From contig JARUPZ010000026.1 of the NCBI GenBank assembly GCA_031213475.1, positions 6,741,785-6,805,784 on the forward strand: 64,000 bases of DNA. The letters are read 5' to 3'. The first letter of the stretch is position 1, and each line of letters starts with the position of its first letter. Source of the stretch: Nereocystis luetkeana (Eukaryota; Sar; Phaeophyceae; Laminariales; Laminariaceae). A program made the position numbers and the translations under genes. Below, piece after piece: positions 22,616-34,120 of the stretch. The notes beneath the pieces are model-generated. The model was given only the letters and a program-made list of their open reading frames with translations, was not told the DNA's origin and did not search any database.

Positions 22616-23520
22616 GCACTTTCTCTATCGCTATACGTGGGTGATGCGAGCACCGCGACCCTCGGTGGTAGGCACCCCGTGCGTTCATGAGGTGTTGCGC
22701 TGTTGCGCTGGCGTAACATTTGGGACGGAAATGCGGTCTTGGGGCAACAGGCGCCGGAAGTCGGGGGGGGGCACACTGGTGCGGGCGTCTTATTCGCCTA
22801 AGTCGAGATTTGTTTTGGAGGTACCTTTTGACGATCGTCGTAAGCGACAAAAACAGTTTTAGGCACGCACTTTGTCAAGTGGATTTCGGGCATATATCTA
22901 CTATACATGGCACTGTTGAAATTCCGGCGGACAGGGCGGTTCGGTGGCCCTACGGGGACCGCCGGAGGGCTAATACGCCTGCCCCTCGTGCTGAGCTGCG
23001 CGCAACACGCCTTCCGGCCCCTGCTGCGCTTCTCGCAACAGACGCCGGATCCCCAATTAGTGCCCTGGGTAGGCACCGAGGTTATCATGTGGAAGCAGTC
23101 GAACGATGGGCGAGCCGGTGTAAGCACGGACAACAGGACGGGGCAAGGCCGCGAGTAGGCAGGCGGGCGCGGGAAGCGCCTGCCTGCGAATCGCCGTCGA
23201 CAAGGCATTAACTGCATTATTGGGGGACACGACACCCTAGCGGACAACACAGACAAAGAGTAAGCCCGCTGGCGGACCTCCTTTTTTCGAGGAGTGGTGG
23301 TCCTGATGAGGGGGACAGGCAACCCCAACTCCTTGGGGGGAGTGACGGCCGTGACAGAGGGGACAGAAAACAACCCGCCGGCGGACCTCGCCCTTTCGAG
23401 GAAGGGTAGTCCGCGGCAATGGGGACAAGAGACCTCTTCTTTGAAAACGGGTATACGTCATCAAAGGGTTTCCCTACTTGAGTGTAGGCATGATGGTTCA
23501 AGGAGCCTGTAATTTGCAAT
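22616..23520 (-). repeat. LTR (5' copy) of the gypsy-like element, interrupted
   Basis: Homologous to 11478-12000; the match is interrupted at 22677 and resumes after 23067. On the minus strand the LTR ends near 22616 and is followed by ATTGACGTCGACTGGCACAG, placed like a primer-site/leader junction. Confidence 0.7.
22677..23067. mobile_element. 391-bp insertion in the LTR with 10-bp target-site duplication
   Basis: GGTAGGCACC occurs at 22667-22676 and again at 23068-23077, exactly at the points where similarity to the other LTR stops and resumes. The other LTR has only one such site (about 11526). The insert has no coding frame. Its ends contain GTGTTGCGCTGTTGCGC and CTTCTCGCAACAG, weakly complementary. 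A 9-11 bp duplication is typical of Mutator-like elements, but the termini do not prove that. Confidence 0.65.
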
Positions 23521-23600
23521 AAGAACAAAATCAAGAACGCAGGCCTTTTCAAACTACAGCAGGTGTCACCTTGCCTGCAACACCTCTATGCTGTAGGGGC

Positions 23601-26600
23601 TCACCTTTGTGGGGATAAGGACCGCTTCCGCCTCTGGCGTTTACTGTCCCGATAACGCCTGCCATCGCGCGGAGACCGCGATCTGCTGTCAAACCCACCC
23701 CTTCTAACTCTGTTGCTGTCATAGTCTCCATCCCTCCACCCCCCCCTGCCGAGGTCATCGCGCGTGTTGTATCTACTGTCCTCCCTGCGACTGCGGCCGC
23801 TGCTATCCGAGGAGCCTCGGCTGCCCGACCGCCCGAAGTCCTCGTATCGGCGGCGGTGATGGCCATCGTCACGGCTGCGCGGCCGATCATGATCGTCGCG
23901 CCCGTCGTACCTCCTTTTCTGCCTGCTGCTACTGCCACAACTGCTGCTTTCGCCAGGGCTGTGCCTGGGGCTGTCACGGCTGCGCGGCCGGTCATCCTCG
24001 CCGTGTCTTCTCCGCTCTCTTATACCACTACTGCTACTGCTGCCCCGATTGCTCCGTCTGGAGCTGTCGCTTCTCGACCGACGACGCGAAGGGGAGGACG
24101 ACGTAGGATAGCGACGAAACCCGAGTGGGTTCGCGTCTAAAGCGGGCCTGCTACCATCGCGAGAAGAACAAGGAGCTGCAGGCTTTTCCTCGACCAACTT
24201 CCGCCCATCGTGGGCTTGGCCTTGACCATTACTTTCCGGGTGCCCGTTGGCCTCCCCATAAACTTGGCAGTGCCCATTGCCCTGCGAGTGCCCGTTGGCC
24301 TCCCGACTATCTCCAAGGACGCTTTCAACGGCCGGTTTCGTAGTTGCGGCGGGGTCCATCTCCCGAGCGTTTGCGCGCGCGAGAATCATAGCTTTGAGCT
24401 TCGGGTCGATAACCTGACCAGGTGTTTCGTCGCCCAACTTGCCCGGGGGTTGCTCGGGAGGGCCGGAAGGAGGGAGAACTTGTTCCGCCTCCACCACTTC
24501 CTCTTTCTCGTCGCATCGCGGCGTGGAAGAGCCCGGTGTAGAAGGGGGAACAAGACCCTGCGTTCGCGAAGGCGGGGGAGGCGGGGGAGACGCAAGCAAG
24601 TCCGGAAGCTCAAGTGGAGCACGTGGCATTTGGGGGATCGCACCGTCGTCTGCGCCGGACTCCACCGTAGCTTCGCCTAAAAGCTCGGCAACCTCCGGCG
24701 GCAGCTGCAACATGCTTGGGGGAACGCCGCCCCCTTGCCTCTCCGGCTGACGATCGAAACGAACCGCCGGCCGGATTGCGTTTGCCACAATCGGCGCGAG
24801 CCGGCTCGGGGCCCGCCACGCAACCTTCGCAACTGTTCCATTGGGCAAAAGCGATGGGTCCGAGGGCGCTGGCATTTCGTGGGCACCGGACAGACTCCGC
24901 GCCGCCACGTTTTCGGCTAGAGGCTTCAGTTCTTCGCCAGGGGGGAGTGGCGAGGTCGCACAGGGCGCCGCGGTCGAAAGGCCAGCGCCGGAGCTGCCCC
25001 CTAGCCTGCGAGGTTGGACCCATGCAGTGCGTGGTGATACGGTGCCCCCAACGGGCACTTTGTTCGTGTTGACACGGCGAGAAACTTCCAAAGGGGTGCT
25101 CCAAGGCACTTGGGCAACCGGAGCCGAAGGCAGGGATGGCATCGTCGGCGCGGTATCCCTGACGTCGCCGTTGACCTCGCCCGCGGCAGCAGTCAACAAC
25201 GGCAGAGGCACAGGATCGTCTTCGACAGTCGCTCCGTCAGCTGAGGGAGCAGCCGCAGGAGCACCAACGGGGGGCACTTGCCTACTGCTTCGAATATCGG
25301 CAAGAAATTTCTCGAACCCGGGAGGCTCGCCAGTGCCGTCAACGTTTTCGTCTTCTTCCGCTTGCGCTTCCTCCTCTTGTGTACAATATGCTGACCGCAA
25401 CGCATCCGAATGCTCTCCCGTTCCTTCCGAGTAAGAGAGCTGTACGACGTCTGCGGGATAGGTCCGCTCCATCTCAATGGCATCTTCCGCCCCCGCTTCG
25501 CTGCAAAGCTCCATCTCGTCATCTGCGGAGACGTCGTCTGCGTCATTTACCGGGCCGCCATTCATCATCATGCTTAGCAGAAGCTCGCGTCCATCCTCCT
25601 CGTCCCGGTTTCCCTCCGCTTCTTCCTCCGTGGGATTTTGCTTCTGCGGTGGCGACAAGCCCGCACGTCGTGGGGAGCCCTCGGCCTTGCGCCGGACCTG
25701 GGCAAGACGGTCGGACAAAATCCCCGAAGGGGCCACCGGCGCGGCTTCTTCCTCCGCGGGCTGTTGCTGCCGCGGTGGTGACGAGCCCGCCTCTCGTGGG
25801 GAGTTCTCGGCCTTTCGCCGGACCTGAGCAAGACGGTCGGACAAAAGCACCGTAGGGGCCACCGGTACGGCAGCCGTTGAAATCTCCCCACCGTTGTGCA
25901 GGCGGGCGCCGTCCGCTACGCATTCCACTTCCCGACCGTCATCCTCCCCCGCCTCCCCCACCTCCGCCCCCGCCCCCGTTCCCCTTCCCGCAGTGTCTCT
26001 CTGTTTGTGCTTCCCACCAACCGCGACTGCGACCGCCGCCCCACTCTCCTCCCCCAAGCCCGAAGCTGTTATAATCACACCCCCATTCGCCACGTTGGGG
26101 GTTGGTGCTGCTGCTGACACGGACAGCTTTGCTCGGTCACGGTCACTCCCATTGGCCGGCCCCTGCGCGCTCGAGGGCGCTTCCGTCAACGGCGACGATA
26201 CCGGGGCGCTGACCTGCCCCGCTGTTGGCGGCACCGGATGCTGTGGCGGGGTTGGCGCTCGCGGCGTAACCGGCCCCGTGTGCGACATCGGCATGGCGCC
26301 GTGAGCGCCTGGGGTCGGGGTAGATGGAACGGCCTTAGTCGCGGCCCCAGCAGCGCGCGTAGCGTTTTCATCAGAGGCAGAGGTGGGATTGAGCCCAGGT
26401 TTGGTTGCTCCATCATCCGCTAACGAGTCCTCTGGAGGTCCAACTGGCATCTTCTCTGTGGACACTTCTTCGCGTGAAATGCCAGTCTGCGCGCAGGACC
26501 ATCGCGTGTCAGGCGCGGGCCGACCCTGCCGCCCCCCGACCAACCCTGAGCGGCGGGGGAGCACGCCTATGTCCCCGGGCACGTGCAGGCCATCGACGGG

Positions 26601-27084
26601 TCGAAACGTTTCCGTGGTGACCGCCCAGCTAATCGAGTTCAACAACGGATAGGCCAGCGCGGGCTGATCTTGGTTTCGACCTTCGTTTGTGCCGCCGCCG
26701 GTTTCACTTTTACGCGCTTGCATCGAAGGGTCGATCTCGAATTTAGACGCATCAGACACGTCGTAGGACGGGACGACCGGCGGGGCGTGTAACGGGCCTG
26801 AAGCCGGCGGCCGCTGAGGCTGCTGCCGAGACGGTGGTTGGGGCTGCTGCCGGGGCGGTGGCTGAGCCTGCTGCCGAGGCGCCGGCAGAGGCCGCTCTTT
26901 GGGCGCAAAGAACAAATTCTTCGTCGCCTTGTTCGCAGGAGCGGGAGCAGGCTGACCTTTACTGTATGCTGACGTCAAACTTTTTTTCGCTATCCGCGAG
27001 CCACCATCACCTTGAGAAAGCTGGGTAAGGCCGGGAATTTCCGCATGTGAAGGCGCCCTCGAGTCGCCAGAGTTCCGCCTAGGC
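23601..27084 (-). CDS. Gene 1, large 3' exon: proline/acidic-rich protein with RS-rich C-terminus
   Basis: This exon starts at 27084 after GTGCAG and is open to a TGA at 23603-23601 (about 1160 codons). The protein has a basic start (PRRNSGDSRAPSHAE), Q/P-rich repeats around PPRQQPQPPSRQQPQRPP, and two tandem copies of LSDRLAQVRRKAE...SPR (about 25850-25660) with VAPTVLLSDRL / VAPSGILSDRL. A long acidic part follows, then a proline-rich part, and about 150 C-terminal residues rich in RS, SR, RD and DR, ending KRSLSPQR. RS tails usually act in nuclear RNA-processing or chromatin proteins; that is inference. The same frame stays open upstream of 27084 but with non-protein composition, hence the acceptor choice. 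The last codons overlap AAAG|GTGAGC, a good donor, so the gene may continue further left instead of ending here. Confidence 0.65.
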
Positions 27085-30000
27085 CTGCACGCATGGATTT
27101 GTTGGGGACCGACGCAAAAGAGACAGCTTACGCGGGAAATTCGGCATCCACAAACGACGACCACAAAACACTTGCATTGCTGCATATCACGTACCAGGGT
27201 ATGGAGAAGCGACAGAAGCGACCGTATAAAAAACACACGAGCACGCCAGCCTGGAACCGCAAATTGCCTGTTCGTCCAACATTTTAACATCGATCGGCGA
27301 TATGACATCCAACAACGCGACAGGCACCTTCGAATTGCACTACGAATGAATGCGAATATCATACTGCAAGCGTAGAGTGGACAGTCCCCACCTTGGCCAA
27401 ACGCTTCCTTTTGACACATCGTTGACAACGCTCGCGCAACACGTTGCGATACAGCAATGAATGAAGGGAAACGGTCAAAGGGGGGTTGTACCGCCGCCCT
27501 CTTCAGCCAAACCATGGGGGTAGAGAAAACAGCCCCGCGGACAAGGCGTTCGCCCCGCGCATGGCCCAAATCTGCCTCAAAACAAATTATTGCGGGCGCA
27601 ACAAGCCCACAGCCCATGCAGAGCACGTTCACTCTCTTTATTTTTGGGCGTTTTGGGGGGGCTGACGGCACGGTGGCGCAGGAGGGTGCAAAAGAGATCC
27701 CTGCCTTCGACCGCAACTTGGGGAGGTATGCCCCGTATTTCTACTACACCAGGTGGTATATATCCCGGTTAGGCTTTCATTTCCCACCATTTCACCGAAC
27801 GCATGCCCCCTTACGACACAATTCAAACGAAGGCCAAGCTACAGCAGTGGGTCTCCACGTCACAGTTCAACAGCCCAAACAGATCGACGGCGAAACATCG
27901 AGTAGTTGCGATCGGAGTTCACCAAGTAAATGTGCAAGAACCCGTAGCACAACTAAAATAAAAACGCAGTTATTTTTTCTTATCGCTTATCAACAAGAAA
28001 AAAAAAAAAAAAAAAATGTTTGAATTTGGAGAGACACGCGGTGGAGAAACCGTACTCGACGACAAACACGACGCGTGGCGACCTGCACAGGGTACACGCA
28101 TCTACCAAAGTGGAGAGTTTCCATATTATTGCGCGCGCATTCTGTGCTTCATCGAGACCGGTCTTCACCACGTGTCCTCCGAATTGAAAGTTATGTTTTC
28201 TACTTTTTTTTGTAAAGATAGTATTTTCGTTGAAACAAGCAACACGACAGTCGTCGGTGTAGAGCAATTTTCGTCCCGCCGCGGGGTTTGCGCGTTTGCG
28301 CAGTGAACTCCCGATCGGAACTATTCCATATCCGCCGTGGAACTCTTCGGACTGATCAACAGTGACGAGGAGACCTACCGCAATTTGACCTACAGTATAC
28401 CTGATACGCCTCAAGCTGCTTAAAGTGGTCAAATGGGGCATGTTTGAGGTCATAATGGGGCATGTTTGAGGTCAAAATGGGGGGAAAATGGTAGTCGAAA
28501 AGGGGTATTACACAACTAGCTGGGATTGTATCAACAGTGCGGGGGTCCACCAACCAAGTTGTGGTCAAAAGCGGGGGTGCGCCACGGTGCTGGCAGTGCC
28601 AATAACGTGGCCGACGAAAAAAGGATGTACCAGGTACGTGCTCTGCATGGGCTGATGGGCGTATTGTTAGGACAACTTTGGGCGACTTGCTAGCGGTTGT
28701 GGCACGCGTGGGCGGGAATCTTCCGAGGACCCGTGTTCCCTATACCCAATATGCGAGTAGTGCTGTGATGCCGGACGGGGAAATATCGAAGTATGCTGAA
28801 ATTTTACGAGGACTTGCATGGGGATTACGTTGCTACCCAATTTATTCAAGATATATATCAACGACCTGATAGTAGCAGTCGAAGCGGCAAAGCAGGGAGT
28901 CACCGTGGGGGAAGATACGGTGTCGGGATTGATGTTTGCGGGTGACGTCGTGGGGACATCAAAAACACACAAAGGATTGCAGAAACAAATAGAGAATGCG
29001 TTAGAATACACTGGGAAATGGAGGGTGACGGCGAACGTCAAGAAGTGCGCAGTAGTTGCATGTAACGAAGATAAGGTGAACCCGGTAAAGTTCAGTTGGA
29101 AGTGGGGAGAAGATGAATTACCAATCGTAGACCAGTATACGTGCTTGGCGTAGAGATCTAAAAAAACTGCTCTTGGGATACACACATAGCAAAAGCAATA
29201 GGAAAGGGTAAAGCACACGTAGACAAGATGGATGTGATCCTAACAGACTCACACCTTGACAATAGGATCAAGAGATATATCCTGACGAATGTGAAAGTAC
29301 CAAAGCTAGAATATTTAGAAGAAGGATGGGAAGAGAACGAGAAGTTCGTAGAACAGTTGGAAACAGTGTAGATGACAGCAGCTAAATAACTACTGAGATG
29401 CTCAAGTACGACTAGTAAAGTATCAAGAGCAGAACTGGGGATGTGCCCATTCAAAACAAATAGAGACATGAGAAAGTTGAAGTGGCAATATAAAGTAAGG
29501 AACATGCCAAAAAAGAGCTTGCCAGCCATAATCGATAGAGCTGTATGGGAGAATATAAGTAAAGGGCGAATTGGTATAGGGTGGGATAGCGTAGTTGAGA
29601 AAGTATGGAAGGATATAAGAGAAAGCCCAGAAGAACGGATGTCCGCAGAGAAGTTTGGGAGGTACAAGGCAGATATAGAATCAAGGATAAAGAGAAAGGC
29701 TAGAGCTAAGAAACAAGCTGAACCCGGGAGAAACACGTAGAAATATACGGGGGATAAAGCGAGGGGGGAGGAATGATATTTGCACGGTCCAATGGACTTC
29801 ACGAAAACGCTGAAACTGCGATTTTGGGTAGGCGACGCGGACCTGCCAGAAAGAAGAAAGAGCTAATACCAGTAGCCGGGAGGAGGAGGAAATACATGCA
29901 CAGATGTGCCCGTGTGACAAAGTATAGAGAGTAGAACTCACACAGTAGAAGTGTAAAATGTACACGTAGGAACGGGATGTGGTAAAAGAGATGAGGGAAA

Positions 30001-30629
30001 TAGACGATTGTGACAAGGAGGAGTTTGGTACACTAGATAGCGAGAACACGATCGATATACTAGGCGATAGATGGTAGCCACAGGCTGCGAAACAGGAAGG
30101 GGATAAGATTCGCAAAAAGTTTATAAGTACTATTATGGAAACAATCTAATGAGCGCCGAACTGTTGGCGGTGTCTCTATTAGGATTAGGGACGGTGCTCC
30201 GTCTCGAAAGGAATGCGTTGTCAATGGTCAAATGGCTAAGGCAAGCAACAACTGGAAACCCGACGTGTCCCGTCCCGACATTGTAGGGATGCAAGGGTCT
30301 ATGGTCGTACGACGACGGCCATGAATGATTTTGAGTACCCTCCACGACTACGGTCGTGCATGAATATGAATACACTCCCCCCCCGCTCCCCCCATTTGGC
30401 TGACGAAGGGGGGGGTATGTCCCACCCTGACAATTTCCCGTCACAAAACCAATGCGGCGCTTCACATATAATCGAACAAACCGGCACGGCTTCAAACGCT
30501 CAACGCATCGCATGTCGCCGAAGCGCTACGACATGGTTGTGGCCACACACACCCTCCTGCCGTGGCCAGCCCCACGTGAAGATGGTATACTCGTACGCAG
30601 CCGAAAACGGAAGTCAATTCACTGCTCAC
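27085..30629 (-). other. Intron of gene 1, holding a LINE relic
   Basis: Bounded by donor GTGAGC (30629-30624) and acceptor GTGCAG (ending 27085), phase 2 at both ends. It contains the truncated LINE copy 28740-30420, a long A-run (27990-28016) and a short tandem (GGGGCATGTTTGAGGTCA twice, 28433-28478). Confidence 0.5.
28740..30420 (+). mobile_element. 5'-truncated, dead LINE copy (non-LTR reverse transcriptase relic)
   Basis: Nearly parallel to the copy at 60420-62400 over the region from SAVMPDGEISKYAEILRG onwards: LPNLFKIYINDLIVAVEAAK, VSGLMFAGDVVG and the KWRVTANVKKCAVVACNEDK block. The polymerase box reads FAGD (28935-28946) where the sister copy has FADD, so one catalytic Asp is lost. 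A downstream open piece (29441-29740, TNRDMRKLKWQYKVRNMPKK) and multiple stops follow. The 3' end runs through GGTGCTCCGTCTCGAAAGG and the shared tail (CCCGTCCCGACATTGTAGGG, CGACGGCCATGAATGA) into C-rich sequence at 30375-30395. Lies in an intron of gene 1, antisense to it. Confidence 0.8.
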
Positions 30630-30701
30630 CCTTTCTGACTTTCCCGCGCGGTTCTTGTCAGCTTTGTCAGCTTGGCGTACTCTTTGGCGCACAATTCCGC
30701 A
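30630..30701 (-). CDS. Gene 1, 72-bp internal exon
   Basis: Acceptor: a strong pyrimidine tract followed by CTACCAG ending at 30702. Donor: GTGAGC at 30629. The 72 bases read in phase 2 at both ends and give AELCAKEYAKLTKLTRTARE plus SQKG, a charged helix. Joining the previous exon (ending ...GKPYD + AG) and the next (G + CCTAGG...) keeps a single frame. Support is splice-site quality and phase agreement, not homology. Confidence 0.6.
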
Positions 30702-31658
30702 CTGGTAGGCAGCAAAATCGCGAGAGCGAGCAAAGAGAGTTGATAAAGACTTGTGAGGTGTGGCCACGCGGCGGCACTGCACTCGAGCAAGTTCGGCTGC
30801 GGGACTAGCGCGTTGTTTCGGTCGTTATCAGCGCCCATAAGACTCCTTGGCAGATCTCTTATTACGCGGCGGTGATCTTTGATACTGGCGCAAGCGAAAA
30901 CGCGATGGTACCCGGTTGGTACGCATTGTGATGCACGCTGAGGCATGCATACGACCACGTATAATACTCCATTCACAAGTAGCAACTCCCCCCTCAAGCA
31001 AAAAAACACGCGCGGCGCCCTTTGTTGGGGAGAGGTTGCGCGCGATGTGCATATTTCCATACGGCTACAACGGTTGCGAGCGCCGGGCGCTATAAAAACG
31101 GGGCGGACGACGGCGGCATCTTCCGAACAAATCCTCTACTGTAGAAGCCACGAAGCCACCATCCTCCTGTGGTAGAGGTATGAGTCGGCAGGATTTCGCG
31201 ACTAACAAATACGTTCGGTAGGTTCCGATAGCCGACTAGCTTGCCTTCAGTCGGCAAGTCGACTGGCGAAGGAAGCTAGCCGATGGCCAGCAGCCGATTC
31301 GACGAGTTAAGTAAGGCGAGCATCGCGAGCCTACTCAGCGCCCTCCCGTGGCCAAGGAGGCTCCGCGCGCTAAAAAAGAGAAGCGTATCCCGCATTCAAC
31401 GATCTAGGCAACACGTGCGGAAACCCAATTTAGTCGGAAAGTCGGCAGCTCCGGGGAACGACTATAAATAACTATTACGCCGACTAATACCTAGTTGGCA
31501 ACCCATTTAGGACAGCATTCCCGTTCTGGAAACAAACCACTCAAATTACAAATAGTTTGTCCCCAAAACGGAAGTGCAGTCTTAAAAGGGTTCAAGGCGT
31601 GCCGACTCGCAGCTCCACCTGTTATGGGTTCGCGTCAATCTGACCGTCTCCCTCTCAC
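30702..31658 (-). other. Intron of gene 1
   Basis: Donor GTGAGAG at 31658, acceptor CCTACCAG at 30702. It holds MITE family B (31501-31593), a direct TATA-like box on plus (CGCTATAAAAACGGGG, about 31087-31102) without a following gene, and a stretch with complementary AGCCGACTAGCTTGCC / GGAAGCTAGCCGA motifs (31228-31282). Confidence 0.5.
31501..31593. mobile_element. MITE family B, copy 1
   Basis: Imperfect palindrome: ACCCATTTAGGACAGCATTCCC left arm, CAAACCACTCAAATTACAAATAGTTTG centre, CCCCAAAACGGAAGTGCAG right arm. Diverged relative to the copy at 33481-33574. Confidence 0.7.
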
Positions 31659-33031
31659 CTGTCGTAGGGTTTCCCATCGTGCAGCTTGTCATGCACCCAC
31701 AAGAAGTACTTGCTGTTGGAATACTTACGGACAACACCTTCGAAATGGGGGATCATAGTGTACGGCGACTTCTTCGGAATCGGTGCAGGAGGGCCCTCCT
31801 TTTCATCAGGCCTGGCCTTCCCCGGCTTTGGGCGCCGAGAATCGGTCACCTCCGCCCTGCGCTTTCCCATTTTTTTGGCCGGCGCTCCTACCGTGGCACT
31901 GGCCGTGGAACGGTGTTCCGGCTGGCTTGAGGATAACTCGGGGATGGACCGGAGTGGTCGCGTGCCTTGTCCTGGTGGCGACTCCGGACGCGGAGAGGTA
32001 CACCCGTTCGCAGGCAAACCATCCCGTCTAAAAGTGGCCGTGTCCAAAGACTCGGTCCGTTTTAGCGGAAGGCGATCGCGACCAGCCAAACCACTCCCTT
32101 CCGCCGCATTCGCGCGGCCCTGCAAGTTGTCCGACGACAGCCGCTTCTTGAGCTTCGGATGGCTTCCGTGGTGCAGGGGAAACAAAGAATCAACCGAAGT
32201 TGCCCTTTGCAAGGGAGGACCGTCCATGAGCACGCCAAGAAAATCATCACTTCCACGGCCTCCTGAGTTAGTCGCAGCCGCCTCGGCGGTGGCCTGTTTG
32301 CTGAAACGCTTATTGCTGCCGAGGCGCGCTGGTGCTGGCACCGGGCCGGGCGCGGGCGCGACGGCGGAGGGGGTGGTATCATCATCACTCGAATCCGTAT
32401 GCAAGATATCGACTACAGTCTTGCCGACAACGGAAGGGTTGTTGACGGCGCGCAGTTTCTTGTCCGCCCTCTGCCCCCTGTCCCCCGCGCGGGGTTTGTC
32501 CCTCTGGGCGTCACCGTTGATCTTACTGCCGTTGCCACTGCCACAGCTGTCGCTTCCCGACGAGTCGTCCAACCCCGCGGCCTCGGACGAGGAGTACCTC
32601 AACGCGTGCATCCCGCCTTCCTTGCTCAACCGTCTCTTCATCCTCGGGAATTTAACCTTGCCGTTTTCGCCCCCGGCCGCCGATTTTTTCTTCGGGATTT
32701 TTTCCTGCTGAGACTTTCCGCCAAGTCGCGCGGAAGCAGCTGCCGCCGACCTGTTCTTGTGTCGCTCCTTGCGGTCACTGTTCGGGCCGTTGTTACTCTC
32801 TCTGCTTTCTCTGCGCAGCCTCCTGCTGGCACGCTGGTCGACCATCCCTGGCTTGCCGACGCTGCTGGCCGCTCGCTCCCTCTGCGGCTGCCGGCGAAGC
32901 CTCCGCGAGCGGGTTCTATTTCTACTGATGGTTCGGCCGCTGTCAGAGTCGACATCCGATCGATGTACGCCAGCTCGTTGGAGGTCACGTGTCTGAGGGG
33001 TTGTCGCACGACGAGGACCGACATTTGGGGG
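31659..33031 (-). CDS. Gene 1, second large exon: basic/serine-rich part
   Basis: Open from an acceptor CCATAG (33034-33032 is TAG in frame) to donor CGACAG|GTGAGA (exon end 31659). Length is 1373 bases, i.e. phase 0 in and phase 2 out. The protein is basic and RS-like at the start (RTISRNRTRSRRLRRQPQRE), continues with K/R-rich low complexity (KKKSAAGG, KFPRMKRRLSKEG), Ser/Asp patches and polyproline, and ends in an ordered-looking segment (YTMIPHFEGVVRKYSNSKYF, then LWVHDKLHDGKPYD) that continues into the 72-bp exon. I do not recognise that segment. An alternative donor GTAAGT occurs within it (minus strand, about 31727-31722). Confidence 0.65.
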
Positions 33032-33480
33032 CTATGGGTTACAACAAGCGACTTTGCGGTATCATGTAGAATGAAAGCATCGGCTTCGCAGTGCCGTTCG
33101 GATTCAGTTTCCTGACACGTATAAGAGCAGCACTCAACACGATGTATGGGGGAGTCCAGCGCGACCCTCGAAACTGCCGGTGGTTCTCAGCCCAAGCGCA
33201 ATAAACTCAAAAGCACAGGCTTCGTACAGCTCAGGCACGCTAAAAGCCACCGTGCGGATGCAGAGATTCCACAGCTCTCGAACAGGTAAGGTACGCCGTG
33301 TACCCGGAAGTACGTGTTTATCCCGCCGTTCGAATCATCATGTTGAGAAGTGGTAAATAATATCAGGCAGCTACGTCTTGATAGTGAAACAAACACGCGT
33401 TCCACGTCTGTCTTCATATCAACAGGACAAAGCTACGGTGTACAGCAGTAGTGAGAGACCTCCACGCAGCCGTCCGCTTT

Positions 33481-33574
33481 AACCCTTCTAGAACCGCAGT
33501 CCCGTTTTGGGGACAAACCACTCAATTTTCAAGTAGTTTGTCCCCAAAACGGGACTGCGGTTCTAAAGGGGTTA
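33481..33574. mobile_element. MITE family B, copy 2 (best preserved)
   Basis: Nearly perfect palindrome with arms of about 40 bp: AACCCTTCTAGAACCGCAGT, CCCGTTTTGGGGACAAAC, loop CACTCAATTTTCAAGTA, then the complement GTTTGTCCCCAAAACGGG, ACTGCGGTTCTAAAGGGGTT. Lies between exons of gene 1. Confidence 0.85.
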
Positions 33575-33894
33575 ACTGGAGGTATTCGGGGTGAAAAAAA
33601 ACCCCACCAAAACCGCGGAACGACATACACCGAGAGGATTCCGAAATCCGCGAAAATGGTGTCTGCGATCTAGAAAGCAACGCCGTTCGGTTAGGACCAA
33701 CAGGATCAGCAGGGGGTTATGCGGGTTATCCTGCGCCCAGCAACGAGCTCCTCTTGCACGGCCTGTCCTACAGCCAGAGAAAAGCTTTCGGCGGGGGACC
33801 ACTCATAATAAACCGACGATGGCCTCGTCACAGCAAAATATTTGGTACCGGCCCAGGGCACCTTTCTTAAGTGTTCACACATACCGGTAAAAAG

Positions 33895-34020
33895 GGAACA
33901 GAGCATTCGGAACACGCCATCTCCGGCTGGGTCTAGCTCTAGCTTGGTGGCGGCCCTCATACGTGAGTGCACTGCGGCGCCTAAGCGCAGGAAATACTTC
34001 ATCGCTGTACGGGTTGCACC
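33895..34020 (-). CDS. Gene 1, possible small exon
   Basis: Bounded by acceptor TTTCATAG and donor ACCG|GTATGT. In phase 0 it reads KYFLRLGAAVHSRMRAATKL and ELDPAGDGVFRMLCSLFT, a helical, protein-like stretch that joins exon 1 in phase if exon 1 uses GTGCGT at 34120. Its own donor phase does not match the next exon as drawn, so either boundary could be wrong or another exon is missing. Confidence 0.3.
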
Positions 34021-34120
34021 CTATGAAACTAATCTCCACGGAAATCGCACCCGATTCCGCGCTCATCCTGCAAACAAACGAAAAAACAGCGAAAGTGTTG
34101 GATACAAATTATTTACGCAC

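Larger units (their letters stand above)
11478..23520 (-). mobile_element. Old Ty3/gypsy-like LTR retrotransposon with internal insertions
   Basis: Directly repeated LTR-like sequences at 11478-12000 and 22616-23520 flank, in the correct minus-strand order, a broken gag with a zinc-knuckle-like motif (22551-21155) and an integrase relic with zinc-binding and catalytic-core features (17508-16860). Integrase with an HHCC module and a D...DQG core downstream of gag fits the LTR class. The single-frame integrase with VAVD and DQGSEFEN blocks resembles Ty3/gypsy more than copia. No reverse transcriptase or RNase H was recognised between 21.1 and 17.5 kb. Later insertions (SINE, two dispersed repeats, one 391-bp insertion in the LTR) and many stops show that it is old and inactive. 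Confidence 0.65.

Noticed and set aside
31087-31102. TATA box of a plus-strand gene
   Set aside because: No coding sequence follows, and the site lies in an intron of gene 1; could be a relic of a repeat.
31686-32711. 341-codon plus-strand frame opposite gene 1
   Set aside because: It mirrors the low-complexity minus-strand exon; composition follows the opposite strand's codons.
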